Shown: piece after piece, positions 34,862 to 46,992 of the stretch
Layout: the number at the start of each line of letters is the position of its first letter
Position numbering within the stretch: position 1 is the first letter of the stretch
From: Pochonia chlamydosporia 170
Taxonomy: Eukaryota > Ascomycota > Sordariomycetes > Hypocreales > Clavicipitaceae
Direction: 5' to 3'
DNA length: 64,000 nt
NCBI RefSeq assembly: GCF_001653235.2
Contig: NC_035793.1
Span: forward strand, 5,270,001-5,334,000
The notes under the pieces: model-generated
The model's database searches: none
The model's input: the letters and a program-made list of their open reading frames with translations, nothing else
Told to the model about the DNA's origin: nothing
Made by a program: the position numbers and the translations under genes

Positions 34862-35887
34862 TCGTCCGGAGCCGATCTAGGGTAGTAGGCTCGGCAGACA
34901 TATTTTTCTCTCTTTTTCTTTTTAAAAAATGTTTTTGGGTAAGTTCTTCTTTAAGCGGACTTTATTTATTGTACACTCGACGGTGATGAGTTTTGGATGT
35001 CCCTTGGATTGCAACAATTGGCGATGGTCGTAGTCCACCCGGATATGTAAGAAGTCACGGCAGAGACAAATTGTGCGTAGAGACGACGAGGACATTTGAC
35101 TTTGCAGCTAATTCATTCCCACGCCCTTTTAACAGTTAGATTTCATAATTGACTTTAGGAAAGCCCGGATACGGTACGGATATTGCCTCGGCAGGAAAAT
35201 TACCCCTTGGTGCTACTCAAAACTGTGGAAGAATCTAATGGCGGAGTCACTTTGTGTCGACATTGCAAGGGACGTGGGATCTATTACGACAGATCCCACT
35301 TTGGTGCTTGCTCGTCCTTGTCACAAAACAAGGAAACACAACTTGATTGGAAGAAAGTGAAAAATATCAGGGTTGTTTACTGGACCTTCTGGTTGAAAGC
35401 AGAGCGGGTAGCGTAGCCCGTTGTCTCATTGTGCAAAGCCAAGTGGGTTGAGTTGGGGACAACTTGGCAAGGATATGAACATTGTAATGTTCAAATGTTG
35501 GGGAATGCGGGGAGTAGTAGGTGGACTTTGGGGAAGCTTGGACATTAACTTTGAAGGCATTACCCCCCGCATCTGCAACTTGACACCCATTAAACCTCTT
35601 AACTCCGATGGCCCGCACACTGTCGGACCAAGATCAGATTCCGTTCGGACATTTCCTTGGCCCCAAGCGTATTAACTGGTTTCTTGGTGGTCGACCTACA
35701 CTCGAAACGGTGAGCAACACGGAAACCGGCACCTAGTTTTCATCCACAGACCTCTTGGCGGAGGTTTGTTCCGGGATGGAACAGGGACAGAGCTGGGACA
35801 GCCACCCCACAAACATCAGGCAAGATGATCTCCGTCATAGCATCACGGCAAGTCTTTCGGGAAGTCTTTCGGGAAGTTCAAACAAGT

Positions 35888-36006
35888 ATAGGGTTCAGAA
35901 GTATTTAAATAAGAAAAGGTATCGCATATCGCGTTATGTGATCAGGCATATTAAGCTGTGATAGTGTATACTTGGATATGTTTGAACACCTTTGACCACA
36001 GACTGA
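35888..36006 (+). repeat. MITE-like repeat, copy C
   Basis: It shares GGGTTCAGA.GTAT, the core GGTATCGCATATCGCGTT, AGGCATATTAAGC and GTGTATACTTGGATATG with copy B. The right end reads CCACAGACTGAACCCCCC instead of CCACAGACTGTA, so the flanking TA is lost and an inverted left-end-like GGGGGGTTCAG abuts it. It lies just right of a small tandem duplication. Confidence 0.65.
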
Positions 36007-37476
36007 ACCCCCCTTTCTTTGGGTCTGCACCAATTCAAGACTCCTGGCCTTGGAACGTCTAACCGGACGCGACATTGACACGACAAAGAGTGCGCTCCGC
36101 CACTCTGGTGACGAGGATGAGGATTGCTCCAGGCTCCTCTCGAGCGCCGGCCACCTCAGTCTTGGTGTTTTGAATCACTGGTGTTCGCCACAAAGTCGTG
36201 GTTTGGAAATACCATACCCGTTATGATCTGCAGTTGCCCAGTAGTTGATGGGTTGAAGCCATTTCAGCTCCGGGTTTGAAGTAGCCTGAGGCAATGCAAC
36301 CCGGAGTTGAAATGAATATCTAGAGCAAACCATCGTGATCATCGACTTGACAAGTTACTTTACCGAGTGCGCATAGTTGGGACCAGATACAATATATATG
36401 CCGTGAGAAAACACGGCAAAGTTTTCCCCAACATCAGCCCAAAGATGGGCAATTCTTGCAAAGAGCAGCTTCCTTGACTCATTGGTGGAACAGGCTCTGG
36501 TGACGATGTAACATGATTGTGGGGTAAAGGACCATCTTATTTCAGCCAGCAGCGACAAAGGAGGGTCGGGTAGTGCACAGCCAATCTGTACTTCATATTT
36601 TACGGCAAACCGGCATTCATTCGCCGAGGAAGACGGGCGGTTGTCAATGATCATCTGACGCGCCGTCGTACTATCACCATGTCTGTTGTTGCAGTCGCCT
36701 AAATGGACCCCTACCGGGAAGAGAAAGATACCTTGTGAAGTAATAGCTTCCACGAATAAAGGCCAAGAATTTGTATTAACCCTTGGTTTTGCTATTGATA
36801 CTAGCTCACTGGGTGATATTCCTAGCTGATAGTCTATTTAAGCCGCTTTATTGGCAAAGGAAGATAAGGCTGCTCTCCGAACAATCCCGGTCTTTCTGTT
36901 GTGGTGACCAAGAGTGAAAGCGATGGATTAGTATTGTCGTTTAGTACGAATCAGGAAGCTTTTTTTCTGAGCGCAAACAACTGACATGAATATCCTTACC
37001 TATTCAACACTTTGTGATAATGTATCCAGCTTCATGGGGTCAACGTGGGTCCACAAAATGGGCATGAGGAATCCGAATTGGAAAAAAAGGACAAAACAAA
37101 AATAAAAGAGCAGAAAGGGGAACAGTTGGGGGTTGAGCAAAGAACGTTGCAGCCTTGGGTGCGCCCCCTTAACCATAAATCTAGGTAGCCACTAGCTTCT
37201 CTCGGAACTAACCGTAGGCAATCACTCTGATCAGTGCCGCATTTAAACGACTTACGTTATTTGCCCCGGACTGACTTGACTCTATTTTGGCAGGACGGAC
37301 CTTTTGGTTGTTTCGGTTACACAGACATGATCAGGTACAGGCTATTAGCCCCTGCCTATCCTAATCGTCACCTCACTATTGGCGCAAAATTCGGCCACCA
37401 AGATTGAAGCTTTGGACAAGCTCGGTGAACAAAATGACAGATTGCCGGGCCGGCCGTCTGGGTTGGAAAATATAGG

Positions 37477-37484
37477 TATATAAG
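37477..37484 (+). promoter_or_regulatory. TATA-like box before chitosanase
   Basis: TATATAAG about 110-117 bases before the ATG at 37594. Confidence 0.4.
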
Positions 37485-37593
37485 CCCAAGTCCAACTATT
37501 GGTAAAATCAACAATAGCAACCCTCTTGTCTCAAATATTGAGAAAATTCTTTGTGCAATTTCCATTTCATAGTCCAATTGTCCACGCTGCACC

Positions 37594-38535
37594 ATGCGCA
37601 GTTTCGTTTTGCCTCTTCTTGCCGCCGGCTACCTGGCTGGTGAGGTTGTCGCACGAGATGTCCCCGCCAATGTCAGGAAGTTGTACAACTCGGTTCGGGC
37701 TCAGGGAACCTGCAAAAAGATTCTAAAGGGAGGCTTTTACAGCCAAGAAAAGGATTCCAAAGGTGTGTGACAACAGTGAGCTTAAATAAGACCTGACCCG
37801 TCCTGTCTAGTTAAAGTTGGTGCTAGAGGCGAAGCGGAAATCCTTGATCCTTTGCGTCAAGTATGGTAATAGCACTAACGGATGAAACTAGACTTTTGCT
37901 ACTGCGGTGATCATCTTGAAGATAATGGCATTATCTATCTACAGGGCACACATGGGAACCTGGTCAACATGGATATTGACTGTGATGGCGCACAGGGCAA
38001 GGGCAATGGCGACTGTGATAGTTCCGGTGACACGCAGCCACAAACCACCTTCCAAGATGAAGTCAAGAAGTATGGAATCAAGGATCTTAACGCCTACGTC
38101 CATTCGTACGTTGTGCTTGGAAATGATGGTAGCAAGAAGGGCTATGTGACTTTCGACCCGCAGAAGTACGGCATCGAGCCACTCTCCATTGTCGCAGTCG
38201 TTTGTGGCGATAAAATGGTATGTAACCGCCCTGATCAATTGTCAATGACTACTTTTTAACGACGGTAATAGTTTTACGGCGTGTGGGGCGACACCAACGG
38301 TGATGATGGTCCTCCATTGATCGGAGAGGTATCTCTTTCACTTGGTCAGGCTTGCTACGGTAGAGCGGTTAATGGCAACGCCGCACATGACGAGAACGAC
38401 GTTCTTTATATTGCCTTTAAGGGGAGCAATGCTGTCCCTGGAGCCAAAGGTGCCAATTGGAAGGCCAAGACCTTTGCTGACTTTGAGTCGTCCCTCCATG
38501 CTCAAGGTGACAAATTGGTAGCCAAGATCAAATAG
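37594..38535 (+). CDS. secreted chitosanase, GH75
   Basis: Exons 37594-37762, 37892-38217 and 38272-38535 give 252 residues, normal for fungal GH75. The signal peptide MRSFVLPLLAAGYLAGEVVA is followed by DVPANVRKLYNSVRAQGTC, then across the first intron DFCYCGDHL, IYLQGTHG, NMDIDCDGAQG, CDSSGDTQ, and in exon 3 VWGDTNGDDG and IGEVSLSLG; the two acidic catalytic residues by family position are Asp about 172 and Glu about 184. NDVLYIAFKGS is the closing family block. It hydrolyses chitosan outside the cell, as found in zygomycete walls or in de-acetylated chitin. The first intron is about 129 bases, long for this window; a split into two short introns would need one of 31 bases and was rejected. 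Confidence 0.92.
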
Positions 38536-39156
38536 ATGGTGACAAGGACGATGCTGCAAACGTAGCCAAACTCGACAAATCATCCAAAGTATGTTACATC
38601 ACGCACGTTTGATCACCTTTAGGGGCCATGTCACAGGTACAAAAACAAGGAAAAATATTCCTAGTCACATATTTTCCGCCTTCATCGCCGTATATAGCTT
38701 CATAAGACAATGAAATGGTACATAGCTTGTATAACGCATGGAGTGAGCGCACCGTAAACAAGGGACGAAGCAGCCAATTTTCCCTGCTTGCGACTGTTTG
38801 ATGCGGCTATAATACAAATCGTACTACCCGTACAGATGGTCGTGCCCAGCGAAGTTTGCCAGCAATGACCCCTTCGCTATAGTGCGCACCAAGGATTTAC
38901 ATCTTTGTCTGTCACATAATCCTTTCACTAAGTATCTTATGGTGGCGCTACCATATATCTCCGCGCATAGATTCTTGTGTTAGGTCATGCATGGCTGTAT
39001 AGACGGCTTAATGGCAATCGAGCATCCGCAATCTCATTTCATGATGGCGAAAGTCGGAAGGATAGACCCCCGGGCAAGAGCCACATGGGCCACATGATGA
39101 GACATATGTTTGGTCGAACACAATTTGCGTCTATGCTACGCAATTGGAATAGGCAG
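38536..39156. other. intergenic between convergent genes
   Basis: 3' flanks of the chitosanase and hexose transporter; nothing else seen. Confidence 0.5.
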
Positions 39157-41036
39157 TTACCCGGTCTCGGTTCGGGCCTCGCTGAGCCTCCTGATGCCTT
39201 GGCGGTAGTCATCCGTGTTCCAGTGGCCGGCAGTGTGGCCAGACTTGATTGGGTTGACTTTCTGGACATACATTGTGTCAATTTCCTCGAGGCTTCGATC
39301 TTTGGACTCGATCACGAAGAAGAAGACAATGACGACTAGGGCGCCGCAACAGCCCGCGAATACTAAGCCATACAAGTAGTCAATCTCGTCGGTGATGAAT
39401 CGTGTACTACGGAATGTTAGCGATGTCGCATGCCTCTGAAAGCGTGCGGAGCCAAACCGGGTTTACTCGCTACTCACAAGAAGGATATCAAACTGGACAT
39501 ATTTGTTAGTGAATTGGTGGTGTGAGGCATCGACCACTGTGTACTCACAAGTTCCATAGCCAATTTGAAGCAGTTGCAAGGCCCATGCATGTGCTTCGAT
39601 AGCGAAGAGGGTACAGCTCGGCGTTTACCGCCCAAACCAGAGGACCCCAACTGACGGCAAACGCTGCAATTGCCAAGCATGAGAACGTTACCAAGGCAGA
39701 CCCGGCCTTGGGGGTGTTCATAGGGTTATCATGGTCGAGGGCAAAGTGACCAACAAAAGCGTACACGCTAGTCCACGGTTAGAAATTGTCACGATGCTGG
39801 CGTTATGAATTCGGCAGGCTAGGAATGGGGTTCTCACAAGAAGCACATCATCATCCATGCGGCACCTATCATGAGAGTGTTACGGCGACCGAACCGTTTC
39901 GTCACCCACAAGGCAATGATGGTGCAGAAAACATTGACGGATCCCAGAATGATCTGGGTCACATAACTGTTGCTGATTCCGGTGGCAGCAAACACAGTTG
40001 TGCCAAAGTAGAAGAAAAAGTTGGCACCAGTGAGTTGCTGGCCGGCCTGGAGGACAATACCCAAGACGGTGCGATATAGCATGCGTGGCGCGGTGAAAAT
40101 CTCAGTCCAGTGAAATTGATCAGCGCTTCTGCTCTCTTCATGTACATTATGCTGGATGTCGGTTATCTGGTGATTCACACCCTCGGAATCCGGGGCAAGA
40201 CCAGATAGCTTAGCAATTGCCAAGCGAGCGCGTTCAACTCGACCACGACTACAGTCATACCTGGGGCTCTCGGGCATGAATAGAATAGTTGATCCGAGAA
40301 TGAGAGCCCACGCAAAGGACAGACCATTTGGAATACGCCACGACGCACTGTTTGTTTTTTCTTCGGTCCCCCAATTGACCATTTCGGCGGTCCAGATACC
40401 AAGAGTAATGAGAAGTTGGTACGAGGCAACAATGACACCCCGAATGATGGCCGGCGCGCACTCTGACTGATACATAGGCACGACCACAGACAAGGCACCA
40501 ATACTGAGACCACTCACAAGGCGTCCAACAGCAAATTGAACCCAGTGGTATGATGACGAGATCTCAATAATTGTGCCAATGCAGGTGAAAAAAGCAGAAA
40601 CGGATATCGTCAATCGACGGCCAATCAGATCAGCCATTTTGCCAGCAATCAGTGATCCTATAAGGGCACCAACACTGAGCATGCCGACAATTGTGCCTTG
40701 TCTGGCAGCGCTGAATGTATAAGTGCCATCTGATTGCAATTCGCCAAATCTTTCAGAGTAGTCCTTCATGAGAAAGAACCCAGATATCTGGCCACTGGAC
40801 AGGTCTATTAGTGAATGATCAATACATGAAGGTAACGGGGTGTGATTGGGTTATAATGCGAGATGGTTGCAAGGCATCACAAAAGCTAACCTAATGTAAC
40901 CAAAAATGAAACCGCCTAGGCTGGCGACAGCACCTTGAAAGCATGCTAGGAATGTAACCTTTTGCTCCGCAAGTAAGGACTCGTCTTTCCGATCTTTGAC
41001 ATCGCCATTGGATGAATTCCTTTTGGTTATGCCCAT
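39157..41036 (-). CDS. MFS hexose transporter with 15-base microexon
   Basis: Exons 41036-40891, 40794-39838, 39767-39549, 39492-39478 and 39406-39157 give 528 residues and twelve membrane helices. Sugar-porter signatures are clear: GGFIFGYISGQISG in helix 1, GKMADLIGRRLT, ESAPAIIRG-type loop (QSECAPAIIRG), PESPRY, GQQLTGAN and a C-terminal FFVIESKDRSLEEID. The protein should import glucose or other hexoses at the plasma membrane. Exon 4 is only 15 bases (five codons) and completes the helix start WNFLISFFTRFIT; without it the conserved helix 10-11 loop is broken. The family QQLTGDN motif of yeast-type transporters reads QQLTGAN here, which may change affinity. Its first intron has a GTTAGC donor. 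Confidence 0.88.
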
Positions 41037-43647
41037 GATTGGCCCCCCTCCCGACAGCCCAAGACCGTCGGCACGAATGTAACGCTGAAATGAAAAGAAA
41101 CGTCTCCTTTGATGGACGGTATCGGGACGGTGAGAGAAGCTGAGGCCGTTGAGCGTGGTACCGGGTGGGAAACGTCAGCACGCAAATGTTGGGTTTGGAA
41201 ACATGGGCAGCAGTGGTAGATGTGAAAGGAAAGAAATGAGCATGGATGATGTAGAAAGTGACAGTGCCAAAATCGAAGACCGTGAGAGCCTTTTCCTTCT
41301 GTACCAGTTTGGCCCGATGCAGATAAAGTTTGCTTAGACTGCCTCACCATGGTACCCAGAGCTGTGCCGATGTCATCGGGCCGACGCAAATAGTAATCCA
41401 CTCCTGTTTGACAATAAATTCTACTGTGTCGTTGCTCATCGGCCCACTCACCATCGTTTTATTGCCGTACGATTCGTTCTTCGTCTCACCTAACGTTTTG
41501 TTTACGGGAACATTTTGGCCCACCAAACATGACGAGAACCCTGGTAGAACGAAGCCAAGGAAGATAGAAAAGAGGATGGGGAAAAAAAAAATATGGCAAC
41601 GCCTCTCAGACACCAAGCTAGTCAAATGGGGCACGGCTATGGGTGTTGTTGGAGACAGAATCGTGTCAAAATCCGCAGTTGAGGCATGATACATGGCGTC
41701 TCAAAGCATCATCAGATGCCTCTGGCGTTGGGGACACGCATATAGCAAGCAAATGAGTGGCCATCGGAGCGCCATGTCCGTTGTGTCTTTTCTGAAGGCT
41801 GTGACTAATGTCCCAATGTGGTGGTCGATATACAGTGAAGGCCAATGGTTTAATGTCTGGTTGGTTTAACGTTCTGAACATTGAATGGAAGCGTCGATGT
41901 CGTCTGGCGTCAACCAATTGGCAACCTTGGCCGAAAACAGCAGCGTCATAACTAGCTTCATCGGTGTTTGGCGACGGGACCAGACGAAGAGCCTTCAATG
42001 GTGAGTGGAGCCGGGTCTGCAGGGATCAAATTGATCAATCACCGACCATGTCTCGGCAGTGGGCGCTCTGGCGCATTCAAAGTTCAATGATGGCGCTGTC
42101 CTAATCTTTGTTGCATGATGTCTAGTCGAGTACATGTACATACCTAGGAATGTATCCATTCAATGCTCTGTACCGGATTTGCTGCGCCAAGATTTCGTGA
42201 CCTGACCGCACAGATCCCAAGACGTGTTCAAACCGTGTCCATGGGGCCGTCAGTCTCAGCGGTTTGGAGGAAGGCTGAATGGGAACAATCGGCCGAAACA
42301 ATTGGCTTATTGCAACTTGGAGAAGAGTTCCGTAGCAACAAGTACTTAGAATTGCTTCGTAGACTTCTTACCACTCCATGGAGCACACCAAATGGCTTCG
42401 TAACGATCTGTCTGGTCCGGCTTTGCTGAGATGGTCAACGCCAGCCCCGCAAGCTGGCCATCGGTGGCTCATTGCAAACAGCCGGTTTATTTCCATCAAA
42501 TTGAATTAGCCACAACATGGAGTATTCAGTCAACGTTGGGGCTTTGACATGTCTCGCCATGTCATAAATTAAACTGCCTCTTCACACGGAGGGCGGCGTT
42601 GTTCCAAACAGCTTCCAAGTCATGTCATGTCAAGTCAAGTTGCTTCAACTGCCTTTCCCAGCATTCAGCAGAGTTCAATGTTGAGCCGGCACGCTGTGCT
42701 GTTTGTTGCCGGCCGGAAATATCCAGATGCCTCAAGTGCTTCAATTGACCCCACACACACAAGCCAAGGCCCGCCGCAGAAGATCAATGATCCGGGAGAT
42801 CCGCTGGCTCCCACAACAAAAGCGACATGGACCGTATGAGATAGAATGCTACCCATGCGTCAGGCCCTCTTCTACGCTGCGCCTCGCGATTCTCATCAGC
42901 TGCATTCAAGAAAAGATCAATGATGCTAAAAAGGTCTAGAAACACCCAATTGGCTTAGAGGGCGAGGACCATTTGACTCTACCAGACATGTCCGGGCTCA
43001 CTTGTGTGCTGTGTCTGGTAGTCGCTCTGTGTCATTATCCCTCAATTGAGGTCGTCCATGGCAATTTTGGAACATTGCTTATGTGCCTTGATAAAACAAA
43101 CCTGGGGAGCACGATACTCGCATTTTATGTCCCTACTAGGCATCATGACGAAGATGAAAGCGATATCTGCATTACTAAGAAGAGCTGGACGCTCCAACCT
43201 TTCTAGCCCCCAACGTCGCAGTTCGGCCTTCGCGTCAAGTCTGGACCGGCGACTTTTGATTTGTCATTCGTGGGTTAAGTCCCAATAGAGCGATCCCCAA
43301 AAACACTGTGCGAACAGTTGACGATGCAGGGCACAGTCAGGTTGTAATAACATTTGATCCCACCAGACGGCTGGCAGATTCGTGGCAACAGCCTTGAAGT
43401 TTTGGAACAACCTGACGCAACAGAAATAACTTGACGACCCTTCTCTGAGCTGTAGCCGCCGCCAAGCTCACTCAGATTCACCGAAACTCGGGCTTGGCGC
43501 CTTGGGCAATCGTTTGCCTCGGCAATTCTGAGACATTGCACCCCAAAGTACACCCAAAACTGTGCTGCTTAAGCTGGCAAGCTGGACAATACGGCCCAAA
43601 GTCTCAACTGAATTCTTTGTTGGCTGGGGAAAGCTCAAGATTGAACC
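41037..43647. other. long divergent intergenic, no gene seen
   Basis: 2.6 kb between the hexose and monocarboxylate-type transporters. Frames of 60-120 codons overlap in several phases on both strands, with no domain, leader or intron structure. A short A-run lies near 41581. Confidence 0.45.
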
Positions 43648-45291
43648 ATGTCGCATGCCGGTAGCCTGAAGAGAGGCTCAACACCAGATTTATCCAGCAA
43701 CAACCCCTTGGCTGATGGGCCACCCGACGGCGGAAAACCTGCCACCCCACCACACATACAATGCGACCCGACGTCACAACAACTACAAAATGATGCGGCA
43801 AAAACCACGATCGAGGCACCAGATGGAGGCATTCGAGCTTGGCTAGTGGTTCTTGGTGCTTGGTGCACCTCATTTTGCAGTTTCGGCTGGATTAATAGTG
43901 AGCCAGCACCCAGCACGCCCTTTCCGTCATTCCTGAAGTCTGATTGACTAATATGGATGGAGCAGGTGTCGGTGTTTTCCAAGAGTACTATCAAACAAAA
44001 ATGCTACAAGGATATTCAGCAAGCACCATTTCATGGATTCCATCTCTGCAGATTTTCTTCATGATGGGAATGGTAAGTTCTCAACCGATGTGACCAACTG
44101 ATGTGGCCAGTACGGCTTTGCGTGCTCCCAAAGACTTACCACCATCTACAAGGGCCCAGTCATTGGAGTGCTGTACGACAAGTTCGGCCCACGTCACTTA
44201 ATATTCGTGGGTACATTCTTGCATGTATTTGGATTAATGATGGCATCTATATCTCATGACTACTACCAAATCTTGCTGGCACAGGGTGTGTGTAGCGCGA
44301 TTGGCGTATCTGCTATCTTTCAGCCTGGTCTGTAGACTTCTTTTTGCAGACTTCATCAATGACATCTCGTACTGACAACCGACGTGCTACCAGCCTTGAA
44401 CACCATTTCCGGGTGGTTTGATAAACGGCGCGGCGCAGCCTTTGGTATTCTGGCTACAGGATCAAGTCTTGGGGGTGTCATTTTCCCCATTATGGTCAGT
44501 CGTCTTATTGCTCAGGTTGGCTTTGGCTGGGCAATGCGAGTCTCTGCCTTTTTAATCCTTGGTCTGTTGATCGTGGCCAATTTCACTGTGAAGCAGTTTC
44601 AGCGCCCAAAAGCACGGCCTCTGTCCTTCCGGAATTTTTGCATACCATTTACCGAAATCAAATTCCTCGCGTTGACGATTGGGCTGCTTCTATTTACGTT
44701 TGGATTGTACGTTCCCATCAACTACATCCCTGTCGAAGCCGCTGCTGCAGGTATGCCACCACACCTCGTTGAATATTTGGTCCCGATTTTAAACGCGGCA
44801 AGGTATGAACATGAAAGGATTATTCGGAATGCAAATATAAACATAATCTAACAAAACAAACCAGTTTATTTGGTCGCGCTGGCTCTGGATTTATTGCTGA
44901 CAAAATGGGCCGCTACAATATCTTCATCATTGTATGTTACGTGACAGGTATCTGGATTCTCGCTCTCTGGATCCCGGCGGCAACCACTGCGGCCAGAGTC
45001 GCCTTCTCAGCACTATTCGGCTTCTTTTCTGGGGCCTATGTTGCCTTGATTCCAGCACTCGTGGTTCAGATATCACCATTTCCTGAGATCGGCTTTCGAA
45101 CCGGGTTGGTCTTCTTCGCATGCTCATTTGGGGGGTTAACGACCAATCCCATCAGTGGTGCTCTCTTGGAACAGAGTAGTGGTTGGCTCGGCGCCAAGAT
45201 ATTTGCTGGTGTCTTTTGTCTTGTTGGAACCTGCTTTGTACTTGTGGCTCGAATGCACCATACAGGGATGCACATGCGATCGGTGTTTTGA
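43648..45291 (+). CDS. MFS monocarboxylate-type transporter (MCT/MCH-like)
   Basis: Exons 43648-43897, 43966-44072, 44153-44327, 44394-44802 and 44865-45291 give 455 residues. The soluble N-terminus of about 55 residues leads to [16 protein letters not shown], the MCT family signature before helix 1, then [23 protein letters not shown] in loop 2-3, [12 protein letters not shown] in loop 4-5, and [19 protein letters not shown] in loop 8-9. Twelve helices fit. Fungal members transport monocarboxylates, riboflavin or unknown metabolites at the plasma membrane. Every exon join restores a family block (for example MGM|GPVIG). The substrate cannot be told from sequence. Confidence 0.87.
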
Positions 45292-45600
45292 GGCTCGCCA
45301 GGTAGAGTGATCCCCGATCGTGAGGGTTTGTGCAAAGACTAGTTGACCAATTGGTTGCACAGTATTGCACCGCATTATCCTCAAGTAAGAGGGCTGCTTT
45401 AGAAGGGAAGAAAGAACGTTTAACCCTAACTCTTAAAGGGAAGAGACTGCATAGTGGCTTGCAACTATTAACCTTGAGATGTTCAAACGAGCCCTTACCC
45501 AGATCAGGAAGATTAATGGCAAGAGAAATGACGGAAGGGGACTTCTAGATGATTTCTGGAGTCTATTAAACAGATACAACAAATAGACTGCATGTTAAAT

Positions 45601-45727
45601 TACAGCCTGTGGGAAAACGCATTTGCCTACGTTAAAGTATATACTTGTACATCTTCACATATCGTAGCACAGGCTGTGGTATGCGATACCTGTTAACAGC
45701 TTGAATACTTTAAACCCCCTTACTGTA
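45601..45727 (-). repeat. MITE-like repeat, copy D (inverted)
   Basis: About 127 bases with TA on both sides. On the minus strand it opens TACAGTAAGGGGGTTTAAAG, carries GGTATCGCATACC, and ends CCCACAGGCTGTA. Inside it a CACAGGCTGTG palindrome repeats the terminal sequence. It is more diverged from A-C in the middle but shares ends, core, length and TA flanks. Confidence 0.6.
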
Positions 45728-45930
45728 ACTAACAGAAGGTTACCCTAGCAGGTAACATTAAGCTAAGGAGTACTATTTCTAGAGTAGAAATACGTGTAAG
45801 AAAAAAAGGAAAAAAAGCAAATCACAAAGTAATTTCACGTACAGAAGTTATAAACACTTGCAAAGATACTATGTATTTTGTATTCTTCTATCATATTAAA
45901 GAAATATAATGCTTTACGGCGTTACCTGTT

Positions 45931-46344
45931 TTACTTCTCGTTCTTAGAACGAGAAACGTGCTCTTCAGCAAGGGTGCAAGCATCTATATAGCTATCAGTT
46001 GACAGCCGACCAAGCAGGCGGGCGATGTCAAGGAAATGCTTTGTCCACAGTACAGGGCTGCTAGGATAAACCCCAGCAGCCGACTGGGCTGCGTCCTTAA
46101 TAACGTTCCATTCACGTTCCTTGATATACATAACAGTTCGTAAAGACTTTACCTCACACTCCTCTGGGGCCGTGTTATGCATCAATAGGCCGCTCCCTGT
46201 GTGTTCAAAAACCTCCCAATTGTCATCTCCAGACCACTTTACCCGTGGAGAATAGGCGCAATACACTCTACCATCTGATTTACAGACCAGGTAGAGGGCT
46301 CTAGCTGGCACGCGCTCAACCTTCTTTGCTCTCTGTGCACACAT
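45931..46344 (-). CDS. orphan intronless ORF, unknown
   Basis: A frame of 137 codons in an otherwise AT-rich block, 0.2 kb from repeat copy D. I do not recognise it. It is soluble, basic at the N-terminus (CAQRAKKVERVPARALYLV), with a Trp-rich centre (KWSGDDNWEVFEH), a helical C-terminal half and a charged end (SRSKNEK). It has no leader and no membrane segment. Coding composition is less AT-rich than its flanks, which speaks for a real or recently real gene, perhaps brought in with mobile DNA. Confidence 0.4.
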   Translation of the reverse strand: MCAQRAKKVERVPARALYLVCKSDGRVYCAYSPRVKWSGDDNWEVFEHTGSGLLMHNTAPEECEVKSLRTVMYIKEREWNVIKDAAQSAAGVYPSSPVLWTKHFLDIARLLGRLSTDSYIDACTLAEEHVSRSKNEK

Positions 46345-46992
46345 TTTTCGTGAAGTGAAGAGAATGCCTTGATTATTTCCTAGCCGTCGATATGTTGCGA
46401 GTAGTAGATGTTGTTACTCAAAGTGAGACAATAACGCGTAGTTCTTAGTAGCTACTTGCTATTTGGAAAATCAGTCGCAGCTATTGTTCTTATACACATA
46501 TCCTAATGCTGTGAATATTATAACTACTTATCACAGACTCCTAGAAGACCTTTGTTACATGGTTGTCTTAGTGCTATTTTTTATTTGTTTTAATGCACAC
46601 CTAACAAAGCATTCGCAAACGGCAAATAAGTATATCTTATAGTAGCTATTTCACGCTTTATGTAAGAGCAGTTTGCGGTGTGCCGCGATGCATTTCGATA
46701 ATTCGTTTAGTAAGAGGTTCTATCAACGGAATATAATCTGTACTATCTCTCTGCATTAGCGGAGCGTTCCCTTTTGTTGAATGACCTAGCAGTTATTTTC
46801 TTTGATAGGTTCCTTCACAAAGATGTATGCCTGCAGAATCGTACCTCTACACTGCATGTCTGTGAGAAATTTTAATTCTAGCTGTTGCAAAGGAATACAA
46901 AGGGCAACCTGTCGCCTTTATGTAATATTAATTAAGTGCTATACTAATAATTTGCCCTGTCGATACAGTAGTAGTAGCTGTAATATTAGGTA
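46345..46992. other. AT-rich intergenic
   Basis: Short frames only; strongly AT-rich. No gene seen. Confidence 0.45.

Larger units (their letters stand above)
34862..37593. other. long gene-poor stretch with repeat copy C
   Basis: 2.7 kb. It holds a tandem duplication of a 12-base unit at about 35850-35873, a copy of the MITE-like repeat, and a 132-codon minus-strand frame (36355-36753) without recognisable features. A TATA site for the chitosanase is near 37477. Confidence 0.45.

Noticed and set aside
36355..36753. 132-codon minus-strand ORF
   Set aside because: No leader, domain or neighbour support; a chance frame is as likely as a gene.
37763..37891. extra small exon inside the first chitosanase intron
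   Set aside because: It would need a 31-base intron and gives sequence with no GH75 counterpart; one 129-base intron fits better.
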